Below are positions 9,137 to 17,529 of a stretch of 43,519 bases of DNA, in pieces. Position 1 is the stretch's first letter, and every line of letters begins with the position of its first letter. Where the stretch lies: positions 1 through 43,519 of the forward strand of contig CANCVB010000023.1 of the NCBI GenBank assembly GCA_947381415.1, in the 5' to 3' direction. The DNA is from Burkholderiales bacterium. GTDB lineage: Bacteria; Pseudomonadota; Gammaproteobacteria; Burkholderiales; Burkholderiaceae_C. A model generated the notes under the pieces. It saw only the letters and a program-made list of their open reading frames with translations, did no database searches and was not told the DNA's origin. The position numbers and the translations under genes were made by a program.

Positions 9137-9871
9137 CTAAACGTCTTGCCACTCGCCTTCAATCAACACTTGGTGAGGGCCAAATTGGGCCTTGTAGTTC
9201 ATCTTATTGCTTTGGGCGATCCAATAGCCTAAATAGACATAAGGCAGACCTAATTCGCGGGCTTGTTCAATCTGCCACATGACACAGTAAGTGCCGTATC
9301 CTTTGGATGCCGTTGGATCGTAAAAAGTATAGACAGCAGACAGCCCATCATCGAGGACATCCAAAATAGACACCATGCGCAAAGCACTGTCAGTCTCGGT
9401 GGTCTCTGTGCTGCGAAATTCCACTAAACGAGAATTGACCCTGCTTTGCAGCAAAAATTGGGTGTATTGTTCAACGCTGTCTTGGTCCATGCCACCACCC
9501 GCATGGCGGCCCGTTTGGTAAGCAAGGTAGAGTTGGTAGTGCTCTGGCGCATAAACCAATTTAGAGATACGTGCCTGCAAATCGGCGTGTTGTTTGACAG
9601 CTCGGCGCTGGCTGCGAGTGGGTTCAAATTCGTTGACTTTGATCCGTAAAGGCACGCAGGCTCGACAGCCATCGCAATACGGTCGGTAGGTGAACATGCC
9701 GCTTCGACGAAAGCCCTTGGCAACCAACTCAGAGTAGGTATCGTTATGGATGAGATGGCTGGGTGTGGCAACCTGTGATCTCGCCTGCCTGTCGGGCAAA
9801 TAACTGCAAGGGTAGGGCGCTGTTGCGTAAAACTGCAACGATTGAAGCGGCAAATCCTTGAGATGGGTCAC
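9137..9871 (-). CDS. bpt: Aspartate/glutamate leucyltransferase (bacterial ATE1-type N-degron transferase)
   Basis: 244 residues, full length. It transfers leucine from Leu-tRNA to proteins with N-terminal Asp or Glu, making them ClpS/ClpAP substrates. The N-terminal half has the conserved cysteine cluster in [16 protein letters not shown], the basic RSQRRAVK segment and the [14 protein letters not shown] motif. The C-terminal acyltransferase-fold half includes [20 protein letters not shown] and [16 protein letters not shown], typical of the family. Its ATG overlaps the aat stop by four bases (9868-9871), so translation is probably coupled. The pair gives the cell both branches of leucylation-based N-end rule degradation. 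Confidence 0.95.
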   Translation of the reverse strand: MTHLKDLPLQSLQFYATAPYPCSYLPDRQARSQVATPSHLIHNDTYSELVAKGFRRSGMFTYRPYCDGCRACVPLRIKVNEFEPTRSQRRAVKQHADLQARISKLVYAPEHYQLYLAYQTGRHAGGGMDQDSVEQYTQFLLQSRVNSRLVEFRSTETTETDSALRMVSILDVLDDGLSAVYTFYDPTASKGYGTYCVMWQIEQARELGLPYVYLGYWIAQSNKMNYKAQFGPHQVLIEGEWQDV

Positions 9872-10617
9872 GGCGCAACGGGGGAGTGGCTGATTTGAGA
9901 CCAGTATATAGGCTGAAATTGCCAGTCCACGGGGGGTAAGGCTTGCGCTTGGTGAATATAGTTAAGAAAGGCTTTTCGAGGGATTTCTTTGGCACCCATG
10001 AGCGCCAAATGGGGGGTGTTTTGCTGACAATCCACCCAGCGAATCTTGTGCCATTTGCAAAAAGCAACCAAGGCCGCTAAGGCGATTTTGGAGCCATTGG
10101 GCACCAAGCTGAACATGGATTCCCCAAACACGGCATGCCCCAAGCCGACGCAATACAGGCCGCCGCAAAGTTGACCATCCATCCATGTCTCCACGCTGTG
10201 TGCCAAACCAGCCCGGTGCAGGGCTTTATAGGCTTGAACCATGTCGTGCACGATCCAGGTGCCTCTTTGGCCAGCTCTGGGTATTTGAGAACAGTGCTCA
10301 ATAACGGCGTCAAATGCCGTGTCGATGCGAATTTCCCATGGGTGGTGCTTCATCCACTGCCGCAAGGAGCGGTGAAAGCGAAATTGGTCTACCTCCAACA
10401 CCATGCGAGGGTCTGGGCTCCACCACAGGACCGGTTGCCCCTCGCTAAACCAAGGAAAGCATCCTTTGCTGTAAGCTTCTTGCAGCCTGTGTATGGACAG
10501 ACCACCACCCGCAGCGATCAAGCCTTCTATCCCGTTGGCCAAAACCATGGACATGGCGGGATCGGGAAGCGGATCATCCGGTTGCAGGTAGATCAAGGTC
10601 GGTGGGGCTGCGGACAT
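9868..10617 (-). CDS. aat: Leucyl/phenylalanyl-tRNA--protein transferase
   Basis: 249 residues from the internal ATG at 10617 ([20 protein letters not shown]). A more upstream ATG at 10656 adds 13 hydrophobic residues not usual for the family and would overlap the divergent gene's start. The enzyme adds Leu or Phe to N-terminal Arg or Lys, creating ClpS-recognised N-degrons. Diagnostic motifs are [62 protein letters not shown] and [19 protein letters not shown]. It is the first gene of aat-bpt(-iclR). Only 37 bases separate it from the divergent enoyl-CoA hydratase gene, so their promoters must overlap. Confidence 0.96.
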   Translation of the reverse strand: MSAAPPTLIYLQPDDPLPDPAMSMVLANGIEGLIAAGGGLSIHRLQEAYSKGCFPWFSEGQPVLWWSPDPRMVLEVDQFRFHRSLRQWMKHHPWEIRIDTAFDAVIEHCSQIPRAGQRGTWIVHDMVQAYKALHRAGLAHSVETWMDGQLCGGLYCVGLGHAVFGESMFSLVPNGSKIALAALVAFCKWHKIRWVDCQQNTPHLALMGAKEIPRKAFLNYIHQAQALPPVDWQFQPIYWSQISHSPVAP

Positions 10618-10654
10618 GGATAGGCATACAACATAGCAGTGGAGAAGATACACC

Positions 10655-11434
10655 ATGAGTGATTGGCTTTTAAGAGAAACACCTTTAGCCGGCGTGACGC
10701 GTTTGGTGCTGAACCGCCCTGACAGCTTTAATGCGCTGTCAAGCGAGATGTTGTTGGCTTTGGATGAGGCTTTGCAGGCTATTGCGCAAGACGCATCTTG
10801 CCGTGTGGTGGTGATTGCCGCAGGCGGACGTGCTTTCAGCGCAGGGCACGATTTGCGCGAAATGCGCAGCCATCCTGCGCACGATTTCTATACCGAACTG
10901 TTCGCGCAGTGCAGCAAAATGATGGCGCGTATCCAAAACCTGCCGCAACCGGTGATCGCACAGGTGCAGGGCATTGCCACGGCGGCAGGCTGTCAGTTGG
11001 TGAGTATGTGTGATCTGGCCGTGGCCAGCCAAGACGCCCGCTTTGCGGTCTCGGGAATCAACTATGGCTTGTTTTGTTCCACCCCCAGCGTGGGCTTGAG
11101 CCGCAATATGCACCGCAAACAGGCCATGGAAATGCTTTTAACCGGGGATTTCATAGACGCTGAAACCGCCAAACAGCGGGGCTTGGTCAACCAAGTTGTG
11201 CCAGCGCAAGCACTGGCAAACGAGGTATTGCAACTGTGCGCCAAAATTGCCGCCAAACCAGAACCTGCGGTTCGACTGGGCAAAGCCTTGTTTTACCAAC
11301 AGCTTGAAATGGGAATGACTGCTGCCTACCAATTGGCTGGACAGACCATGGCCTGCAACATGATGGAAGAGAGTGCCCAAGAAGGCTTTCAAGCCTTCTT
11401 GGATAAACGCAAGCCAAATTGGTCTACCGAGTGA
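10655..11434 (+). CDS. Enoyl-CoA hydratase/isomerase (crotonase) family protein, ECHDC3-like
   Basis: 259 residues. The crotonase fold is clear: RLVLNRPDSFNALSSEM, oxyanion-hole segment GGRAFSAGHDLREM, then QPVIAQVQGIATAAGCQLVSMCDLAVAS. The second catalytic glutamate position of classical hydratases (near FCSTPSVG) is not Glu, as in ECHDC3-like members. This makes simple 2-enoyl-CoA hydration doubtful; an isomerase or other acyl-CoA role is possible. GGAGAAG precedes the ATG. It stands alone between the divergent aat and a convergent lipoprotein gene three bases away. The substrate cannot be told. Confidence 0.88.
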   Translation: MSDWLLRETPLAGVTRLVLNRPDSFNALSSEMLLALDEALQAIAQDASCRVVVIAAGGRAFSAGHDLREMRSHPAHDFYTELFAQCSKMMARIQNLPQPVIAQVQGIATAAGCQLVSMCDLAVASQDARFAVSGINYGLFCSTPSVGLSRNMHRKQAMEMLLTGDFIDAETAKQRGLVNQVVPAQALANEVLQLCAKIAAKPEPAVRLGKALFYQQLEMGMTAAYQLAGQTMACNMMEESAQEGFQAFLDKRKPNWSTE

Positions 11435-11437
11435 AAC

Positions 11438-11797
11438 TCAGTGGGGGTTTTCAAAAAATACCACGGTGGAGTAATTGCTGAACTCGAAATAGACACGCTT
11501 TTCATTGGGGTCGACTTGCATGTTCAGGTTTTCGTCTAAAACACCGTAACCGTAGCGGTAGTCTCGCGCTTTGCCATCGTCGGTTCCCATGGCCGTGCTG
11601 ATTTTGTCAACCTTCAAGAAGCGCCGCACCAGTTTGTCACCCGCGTAAATTTCCAAAACGCCATCGGTGCCCGTCCAATTCTGGATTTCTCTGCCTAGCT
11701 TGTTTTGTTGCTCTTGGGTACAAGCAGCGAGCAGAGTGGCTGCCACTGCAACCAACAAAAGACACGACTTGCGCTTTAAACCGAGGACAGTGTTCAT
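11438..11797 (-). CDS. Small predicted lipoprotein of unknown function
   Basis: 119 residues. A type II signal ends in LLAAC, so lipidation at that cysteine is likely. The mature part is short and polar, with TGTDGVLEIYAGDKLVRRFLKVDKIS and a C-terminal NEKRVYFEFSNYSTVVFFE, suggesting a small beta-rich domain. I do not recognise a family with certainty. AAGG lies upstream of the ATG. It is the last gene of the cytochrome c / HIT / exported protein / lipoprotein operon, nine bases after the previous stop. Confidence 0.8.
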   Translation of the reverse strand: MNTVLGLKRKSCLLLVAVAATLLAACTQEQQNKLGREIQNWTGTDGVLEIYAGDKLVRRFLKVDKISTAMGTDDGKARDYRYGYGVLDENLNMQVDPNEKRVYFEFSNYSTVVFFENPH

Positions 11798-11806
11798 GGG
11801 CAGACC

Positions 11807-12298
11807 TTATTTTTTAACAACCAACAGTTGAATGCTGTCAATTTGTTTTTTGAAAATGGCTTCAGAGTTGCCATACATTTTTTGACACAAATCGGCGACA
11901 TCGCTGCTTTCGGTTTCTTTGCGCAACAACAAAGCGGTGTTTTTCTTCAAATCTTGGTAGGCCAATGGAACAGTTTGTCCATTGGGCAATTGGATCGTGT
12001 CCAGGTTTTGAAAATACCCTTTGAACTGGTTGGCAATACCTTCACGCTGTCCAGGGCGGGTTAAAAAATCTTTGGGAATCGCATCTAAAAATTGGTTCAG
12101 GTCAAAGTCGGGGTATCTTTTGCCTTTGCAAATAGGGTCTGCATCAATTTGCTTTTTGAAACCAATGGCGGTAATCACACCAAATGTGGTTTGGTAAATG
12201 CGGTCCGTGTTGTCCATTTCAGCGGCATGCACAGGGTGTGTGAGGAGCAGCACGGCAATGCCCGCGATCAGGTTTTTCAGGAGGGGAGACGTTTTCAT
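11807..12298 (-). CDS. Exported protein of unknown function
   Basis: 163 residues from ATG 12298 (MKTSPLLKNLIAGIAVLLLTHPVHA, a clear Sec signal peptide). An upstream in-frame ATG at 12343 lies inside the HIT gene and would bury the signal. The mature protein is helical and charged, with two cysteines (DPICKGKRYPDF and DLCQKMYGN) that could pair in the periplasm, and ends KKQIDSIQLLVVKK. No domain is recognised. Its ATG overlaps the HIT stop by four bases (12295-12298), so it is co-translated with that gene. Confidence 0.8.
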   Translation of the reverse strand: MKTSPLLKNLIAGIAVLLLTHPVHAAEMDNTDRIYQTTFGVITAIGFKKQIDADPICKGKRYPDFDLNQFLDAIPKDFLTRPGQREGIANQFKGYFQNLDTIQLPNGQTVPLAYQDLKKNTALLLRKETESSDVADLCQKMYGNSEAIFKKQIDSIQLLVVKK

Positions 12299-12720
12299 TT
12301 TGATTCCGTGGTGGTTGTGACTGTGGCGGGCTTTTTGTCCCAAAAAATGGCTTTCTCAGGGAAGATCCAACGGATGCCGCCACGCGGTTCGGGCACATCT
12401 CCTTTAAAACGGGGAATTAATTGCATATTGATATGCGGCACCGTTTGGCCAGCGGCAAAGCCTTCGTTGATACCGATGTTGAAGGCGTGTGGGCCAAGTT
12501 CGGTTTTGAGGGTGTTTTTGGCTCTCATCATCATGAAAGTCATGTCTTCGCGCTCTTGATCGGTCAAATCAAAGTAGGACTCAACATGTCGCCGAGGAAT
12601 GATCAAAGTGTGGCCGGGGGACACTGGAAACACATCACGAAAGACCAAAGTCAGGGGGCTATGGTCAATGATGCGTGACTCAGACAAAGAGCAGTAAGTG
12701 CAAACAGGTGTTTTATCCAT
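12295..12720 (-). CDS. HIT family protein with non-canonical histidine triad
   Basis: 141 residues of the HIT nucleotide-hydrolase/transferase fold: N-terminal CTYC pair, FPVSPGHTLIIPRRH, INEGFAAGQTVPH and IPRFKGDVPEPRGG, as in Ap4A-hydrolase-like COG0537 members. The active-site triad, normally H-x-H-x-H, reads H96-I-N98-M-Q100. The second histidine, which is the nucleophile in HINT/FHIT, is therefore Asn and the third is Gln. I checked this against the bases at 12414-12440. Classical hydrolase activity is doubtful; it may bind nucleotides without cleaving them or use another mechanism. It sits 22 bases after the cytochrome c gene and overlaps the next gene by four bases. Confidence 0.88.
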   Translation of the reverse strand: MDKTPVCTYCSLSESRIIDHSPLTLVFRDVFPVSPGHTLIIPRRHVESYFDLTDQEREDMTFMMMRAKNTLKTELGPHAFNIGINEGFAAGQTVPHINMQLIPRFKGDVPEPRGGIRWIFPEKAIFWDKKPATVTTTTESK

Positions 12721-12742
12721 GAGGCATTATCTCGCTTTGGGT

Positions 12743-13138
12743 TTATCGTCTGGACTTTGAGCGAATGAAGCTGACAAGGTCCCACATTTGATCGCCAGAC
12801 AAAGTGTCTTGCCATGCGGGCATGGTGTTTTTGCCGTGCGCAATTCGAAATGCCACGATGCCATCGGGAAAAATCGGTGAAGGCGCAATCATCGTCAAAT
12901 CTTTGGGTCGCTTTGGCAACAAGGCACTTGCGGGTCCATCGCCCACCGCTTCAGGGCCGTGACAGCTTAAGCAGTACTGTCCCCACAGTTGTTCACCTCT
13001 GGCCACGGATTCAGCTGAACCGTGAAAAGGGTTGGTTTGAAAAGCTGCTGTCACTAAATCACGCTGCGCGATAGCGACACCCACCAAAACACACACGGTG
13101 AGCAACACGGTTGTTTTAAGAATGGATGACAAGCGCAT
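12743..13138 (-). CDS. Monoheme cytochrome c, class I-like
   Basis: 131 residues from ATG 13138. An N-terminal hydrophobic segment (VLLTVCVLVGVAIA) is a signal peptide or membrane anchor. The heme site is CLSCH (C56, C59, H60), and the distal ligand is probably the Met of GKNTMPAW. The C-terminal helix is DQMWDLVSFIRS. It is an electron-transfer protein of the periplasm; the partner is unknown. The region upstream of 13138 in the same frame lacks family character. It is first in a four-gene operon with the HIT, exported and lipoprotein genes. The Shine-Dalgarno is weak. Confidence 0.9.
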   Translation of the reverse strand: MRLSSILKTTVLLTVCVLVGVAIAQRDLVTAAFQTNPFHGSAESVARGEQLWGQYCLSCHGPEAVGDGPASALLPKRPKDLTMIAPSPIFPDGIVAFRIAHGKNTMPAWQDTLSGDQMWDLVSFIRSKSRR

Positions 13139-13315
13139 ACAAAAAAAAGGAAATGTTAGAGGGTGGATGATTTTAGGGCGCGACGCGAATGCGGGCGCCG
13201 GCGACGCTGAATTAAGCGTTCCAAGAATGGGCTGATATGCTTGCGCCAAAATTTTGAGATGCACAGCAATACAGTGCTACCTCAACTCTCGGTTAGCTGT
13301 TTACCAGGGAAGACA

Positions 13316-14026
13316 ATGGGCGATTACACGAATATGTCAGGTTATTACGACTTAATCATGACATCAGGTTATTATGATTACGACAAAATTGTCGATAGTT
13401 TGGTGGAGCACTTACCCTTTTCCAACGTGCTTGAAATCGGATGCGGTACGGGCTTGATTTTGGAAACCTTGGCCAAGCGACAGCCGAAGGTGTCTTTGAC
13501 CGGCATAGATTTGACCCAAGCCATGCTGGCCATTGCGCAACAACGCTTGCAATCGCACAAGCAAGTTCAGTTGCAAAATCAAAATGTCACCCAACTGCAT
13601 TTGAACCAAGCCTATGACTTGGCTTTTTCTTATGGGGGTGTTTGGTATTTTGTGATGGATGGCGATAAAGAACCTTTTTTGGTCAGTCACATTGCGCAAG
13701 AAGAGCCCAATCGACAAGGCTTGGCGAAAGTGGCGGAGCATGTCAAGTCGGGTGGGCAATTGCTGCTGGGGGTTCAGGGCCCTCACCACGACTACGCCAG
13801 TCCCATCTCCAACGGCATGATGTACTCCCAAAAAATCGAGCCCAGCGAACATGGTTTTACCAAGCACTATTTCTTGGCAGACGGTGACAAAACGCTGATG
13901 GCGCAGACCATTCAATACCGTACGTATTCATTTGCACAGGCGTTGGCGTTGCTCAAAGGTTTTGGCTTCACTTACCAAGCCTTTACAGGTGACAAGCCGC
14001 AATTTTTAACGTTCCACAAATCATGA
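13316..14026 (+). CDS. SAM-dependent class I methyltransferase
   Basis: 236 residues from ATG 13316, preceded by AGGGAAG at good spacing; an upstream in-frame start at 13241 was rejected. Motif I is VLEIGCGTGLILE (E40 to G46), followed by LTGIDLTQAMLAIA (acidic residue that binds the SAM ribose), so SAM binding is secure. The substrate is not evident. The N-terminus carries a near-perfect repeat of SGYYD nine residues apart (27-bp tandem duplication at 13337-13390). Its last four bases overlap the next gene (ATGA), suggesting translational coupling. Confidence 0.88.
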   Translation: MGDYTNMSGYYDLIMTSGYYDYDKIVDSLVEHLPFSNVLEIGCGTGLILETLAKRQPKVSLTGIDLTQAMLAIAQQRLQSHKQVQLQNQNVTQLHLNQAYDLAFSYGGVWYFVMDGDKEPFLVSHIAQEEPNRQGLAKVAEHVKSGGQLLLGVQGPHHDYASPISNGMMYSQKIEPSEHGFTKHYFLADGDKTLMAQTIQYRTYSFAQALALLKGFGFTYQAFTGDKPQFLTFHKS

Positions 14027-14955
14027 GTCGCTTGCCATCTCTGGCGTTCATTGGCGTTGGCAATATGGGTAACCCCATGGCGGCGAATTTGGTGCGTGCT
14101 GGTTATGACGTTACTGTGTTGGACGTGGTTCCCGACAAAGCCGCCAATTTGGTGGCTTTGGGCGCGAAACAGGCGACATCGATTGCCGATGCTGTCGCCC
14201 ACGCCGATGTGGTGATGGCGTCATTGCCTGGCCCGCCACAAGTCAGGCAAGTGATGCTGGGCGAGGCGGGCGTCTTGGCTTGTGCCAAGACTGGCGCTAC
14301 CGTGATTGATACCTCTACCAGCGCGGTCGATTTGGTAGAAGAGCTGGTTCAGGTCGCACACCACAAAGGGGTGCAATTTTTAGAGGCGCCTGTGACCAAT
14401 GCAGTGGACATGGCAGCACTTGGGCGCTTGTCTATTTTTGTCGGTGGCGATAAGGCCTGCTATGAGCAGCATTTACCTGTTTTTCAAGTCATTGGTGAAA
14501 AGATTTTCCATTGTGGCAAGCCTGGGAATGCAGCGACGGTGAAACTGCTCACCAATTTGCTTTGGTTTGTGGGTGCCGCGACCATTGGCGAGGCTTTGAT
14601 GCTGGGTGCCAAAGCAGGGGTCCCTCTCGCGGTGGTCCAAGAGGCCATCACGTCCAGTGCCGGTGACAGCTGGGTGGCGCGCCACGATATTCCCTCTGTG
14701 TTTGCAGGTCACTATGACCCCAGTTTTTCACTGGCTTTGTGTTGCAAGGATTTGGCCTTGGTCAACCAGATTGCCCAATCACAAGGCTATGCGCTCACCA
14801 TGGGCGCGCACGCGCAAGCTTTGTTTGAAGAGGCCAGGGCGCGCTATGGCAACGATGCGGCAGAGTTGCATGTGGTGAAGTTGCTGGAAGAACGCGTAGG
14901 CATGCTGCTGCGCCCACCGCATGGCCAGCCCATCAGCGACCCAGCCAAGACATGA
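14023..14955 (+). CDS. NAD(P)-dependent beta-hydroxyacid dehydrogenase (3-hydroxyisobutyrate dehydrogenase family)
   Basis: 310 residues. The N-terminal Rossmann domain begins FIGVGNMGNPMAANLVRAGY, the signature of the family. The substrate motif EAPVTNAVDMAALGRLSIFVGG and catalytic lysine K174 in NAATVKLLTNLL are present. Members oxidise 3-hydroxyisobutyrate, tartronate semialdehyde, L-threonate or related acids, and the exact one cannot be read here. Its start overlaps the methyltransferase stop, and the aminotransferase follows 16 bases after its stop. With the aminotransferase and the convergent MFS/dehydratase pair it suggests degradation of a hydroxy or sugar acid. Confidence 0.92.
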   Translation: MSRLPSLAFIGVGNMGNPMAANLVRAGYDVTVLDVVPDKAANLVALGAKQATSIADAVAHADVVMASLPGPPQVRQVMLGEAGVLACAKTGATVIDTSTSAVDLVEELVQVAHHKGVQFLEAPVTNAVDMAALGRLSIFVGGDKACYEQHLPVFQVIGEKIFHCGKPGNAATVKLLTNLLWFVGAATIGEALMLGAKAGVPLAVVQEAITSSAGDSWVARHDIPSVFAGHYDPSFSLALCCKDLALVNQIAQSQGYALTMGAHAQALFEEARARYGNDAAELHVVKLLEERVGMLLRPPHGQPISDPAKT

Positions 14956-14971
14956 ACTTTCGGGAGAACAG

Positions 14972-16282
14972 ATGAGCCGACAGTCTGAACTGCTGCAAGA
15001 AGCGATGCACCATATGCCCCAAGGGGTGGCGGAAAACTACCGCTATTGGGGTCCTGAGCGAACGGTGTTTATACAAAGCGCCAAAGCTTGCACCTTGGTG
15101 GATGTGGACGGCAAAACCTATGTCGACTTTCGCTTGGGTTACGGGCCAGTGATCTTGGGTTATGGCGACGAACGGGTTGACCAAGCGGTGATAGCACAAA
15201 TCCAAAGTGGCGGCACATTGACCGGTTTTGCAACCGAACTTGACACCTTGGTGGTGCAGCAAATCAAAGCCATGTGTCCCCAAATTGAAAAGATGCGTTT
15301 TGCCAACTCGGGCACGGAAGCCGTCATGGGTGCAGTGCGCACCGCCCGAGGGTTTACAGGCAGGCAACGCATGGCGACCGTGGAGGGCGGTTTTCATGGT
15401 TTGTATGACGAGTTGATGTGGAAGTCGGACATTGAAAACTGGGACGCACACAGTGGCCATGCGCCCGCGGTGATCCCCTTTGGCGCAGGCATTCCCGCCA
15501 AAACCCATGACTTGGTGGACATCATTGGCTTGAACGACTTTGCTGCGTTGGAAGACTTGTTTCAACGGCATGACCATCAGCTTGCATGCGTGGTGTTGGA
15601 GCCCATCATTGGTAACGCGGGCAGCATTGCAGCGAGTCAAGCGTGGCTTCAACGCTTGCGCGACTTGTGCACAGCGCAGGGTACTTTGTTGATCATTGAC
15701 GAAGTCAAGTCAGGTTTTCGGGTGGCCAAAGGGGGTGCGCAAGCCTTGTACGGTATTTATGGCGACTTAACCACCTATGCCAAAGCGATGGGGAATGGCT
15801 ATCCGGTAGCGGCATTTGGGGGCCGTGCAGATGTCATGGATGTGGTGGGGGCCAACGCGGGCGCAGTCGTCCACGGTGGAACCTACACGGCCAATTTGGT
15901 GGGTTTGAGTGCAGCACATTGCACCTTGAATATTTTGAGCAGCACAGACGCACTTGCCACTGTCCACCACGTGGGTGACAAAGTGCGCGAACTGCTGGGG
16001 CGTGTGTTTACCCATGCGGGTATTGAACACAGATTTGCCGGCCCAGCGTCCATGCTGGGGATCCATTTCACCCCAACAGTGCCACAGACCTACCGCGACT
16101 GGCGCAAGACCAACAGCAATTTGTACCGTGCTTTTTGTTGGCAATTGATCGACCGAGGCGTGATGCTTGAACCTGACTCGCGCGAGCCTTGGTTTTTCTG
16201 CGAGGCCCACCAGCACATGGATTTTGCGTGGCTAGAAGATGTGGCAAGCCAGGCCATGGCTGCGGCATTAAACAGTCAGTGA
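14972..16282 (+). CDS. Class III PLP-dependent aminotransferase / aminomutase-like
   Basis: 436 residues from ATG 14972 with an ideal GGGAGA site eight bases upstream. It resembles glutamate-1-semialdehyde aminomutase relatives: MRFANSGTEAVMGAVRTARGFTGR (phosphate-binding), IDEVKSGFRVAKGG (PLP-contacting Asp) and the Schiff-base lysine K271 in TYAKAMGNGYPVAAFGG. It is probably not the heme-pathway HemL. It lies in an operon with a hydroxyacid dehydrogenase, and conserved HemL sequence around the N-terminus is missing. A catabolic transaminase is more likely, with unknown substrate. Its 3' end overlaps the convergent MFS gene by 15 bases. Confidence 0.88.
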   Translation: MSRQSELLQEAMHHMPQGVAENYRYWGPERTVFIQSAKACTLVDVDGKTYVDFRLGYGPVILGYGDERVDQAVIAQIQSGGTLTGFATELDTLVVQQIKAMCPQIEKMRFANSGTEAVMGAVRTARGFTGRQRMATVEGGFHGLYDELMWKSDIENWDAHSGHAPAVIPFGAGIPAKTHDLVDIIGLNDFAALEDLFQRHDHQLACVVLEPIIGNAGSIAASQAWLQRLRDLCTAQGTLLIIDEVKSGFRVAKGGAQALYGIYGDLTTYAKAMGNGYPVAAFGGRADVMDVVGANAGAVVHGGTYTANLVGLSAAHCTLNILSSTDALATVHHVGDKVRELLGRVFTHAGIEHRFAGPASMLGIHFTPTVPQTYRDWRKTNSNLYRAFCWQLIDRGVMLEPDSREPWFFCEAHQHMDFAWLEDVASQAMAAALNSQ

Positions 16283-17503
16283 CTTGCCCTTGGTTTCTGG
16301 CAAAAACAGCACCGTTAAAAGCACCAGCGCGTAGGCACCACCGGCAAACACGCCGATAGCCATGCCCAGTCCTTGGCTGGCTGAAAGATAGCCCACCAAG
16401 GTGGGAAACAAGGCCCCGATACCGCGGCCAAAGTTGTAAGCAAAGCCTTGGCCGCTGGCGCGCACCGACGAGGGAAACAACTCCGTCAAATAAGCGCCAA
16501 TGCCACTGAAAATCCCCGAAGCGGCAAAGCCCAGCGGGAAACCGACAAACAGCATCTCGGTATTGGTCAACTCGATTTGGGTGTAAGCGTAGACGCTGAC
16601 GCCCGACAACACCGCGAACAAAAACAAGTTGGGCTTGCGACCAAAACGGTCGGTGAAATACGCGCCGCTGATGTAGCCCATGAAAGAGCCGGTGATGATG
16701 ACCGACAAATACGCACCTGTGCCAATCACGCTCAAATGCCGCTCGGTTTTCAAAAATGTCGGCAACCACGTCATGACGGCGTAATACCCGCCTTGAACAC
16801 CTGTACACATCAGGGCCGCCAACAAGGTGGTTCTCAGCAAGGCAGGTGAAAAAATGGTCCAGGGTGAGACCGCGCCATCCGCTTGTGCATGGGCACTGCG
16901 GCTTTGCTGAAAAATATCGGGTTCGGGTACGTTGCGGCGAATGTAAATCACCAGCAAAGAAGGTAAGACGGAAAACCAAAAAAGAGAGCGCCACGCCCAG
17001 TCCTCTGGCAACCAACTGAAGGCCAAGGTGTAGAGCAAGGCCGCAATGCCCCAGCCTACCGCCCAACCGCTTTGCACGCTGCCCACAGCCCGACCGCGGT
17101 ACTGGGCACGCACAATTTCTCCCATCAGCACAGAACCCACCGCCCATTCGCCACCAAAGCCCAGTCCTTGCAGGGCCCGCAAAACAAAGACCTGCTCAAA
17201 GCTTTGGGCAAAACCTATCAAGAACGTACAGACGGAGAACCACAAAATCGTGATTTGCAAAATGCGCACACGCCCATAGCGGTCTGCCAACATGCCTGCT
17301 ATCCAACCGCCCAACGCAGAAAACAGCAAGGTCACTGTGCCCAGCATGCCCGCCTGGGTTTTATCGATCTGAAAATAAGCCATCAAAGCTGAGATGACAA
17401 AGGTGAACACCATGAAGTCCAGCGCATCCAGTGTCCAACCACCAAAGGCTGCAATGAAGGTGCGTTTCTCAGGTGGGGAGAGTTCTTTGAACCATTGCAT
17501 CAT
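16268..17503 (-). CDS. MFS transporter, sialate/aromatic acid:H+ symporter-like
   Basis: 411 residues with about 12 membrane segments. N-terminal FGGWTLDALDFMVFTFVISAL and the loop-2 signature GMLADRYGRVRIL mark the anion:cation symporter / NanT-ShiA type group. RALQGLGFGGEWAVGSVL is also characteristic. The second half repeats the loop motif in AYFTDRFGRKPNLFLF. Such carriers import organic acids with protons. It is downstream of the IlvD/Edd-type dehydratase (26-base gap, same strand), so it probably brings in that enzyme's substrate or a precursor. Confidence 0.92.
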   Translation of the reverse strand: MMQWFKELSPPEKRTFIAAFGGWTLDALDFMVFTFVISALMAYFQIDKTQAGMLGTVTLLFSALGGWIAGMLADRYGRVRILQITILWFSVCTFLIGFAQSFEQVFVLRALQGLGFGGEWAVGSVLMGEIVRAQYRGRAVGSVQSGWAVGWGIAALLYTLAFSWLPEDWAWRSLFWFSVLPSLLVIYIRRNVPEPDIFQQSRSAHAQADGAVSPWTIFSPALLRTTLLAALMCTGVQGGYYAVMTWLPTFLKTERHLSVIGTGAYLSVIITGSFMGYISGAYFTDRFGRKPNLFLFAVLSGVSVYAYTQIELTNTEMLFVGFPLGFAASGIFSGIGAYLTELFPSSVRASGQGFAYNFGRGIGALFPTLVGYLSASQGLGMAIGVFAGGAYALVLLTVLFLPETKGKSLTV

Positions 17504-17529
17504 TGACAGCTTTCGTTGGGTTAATGGGT

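Noticed and set aside
14972-16282. Assignment of the aminotransferase as HemL (heme biosynthesis)
   Set aside because: The class and PLP lysine fit, but gene context (hydroxyacid dehydrogenase, acid carrier) and divergent N-terminal sequence point to a catabolic relative.
16068-17147. 359-codon minus-strand frame in the MFS gene region
   Set aside because: It is a different frame of the same strand as the MFS transporter and overlaps the aminotransferase end. It is rich in Arg, Cys and His with no domain, so it is a shadow of the real gene.
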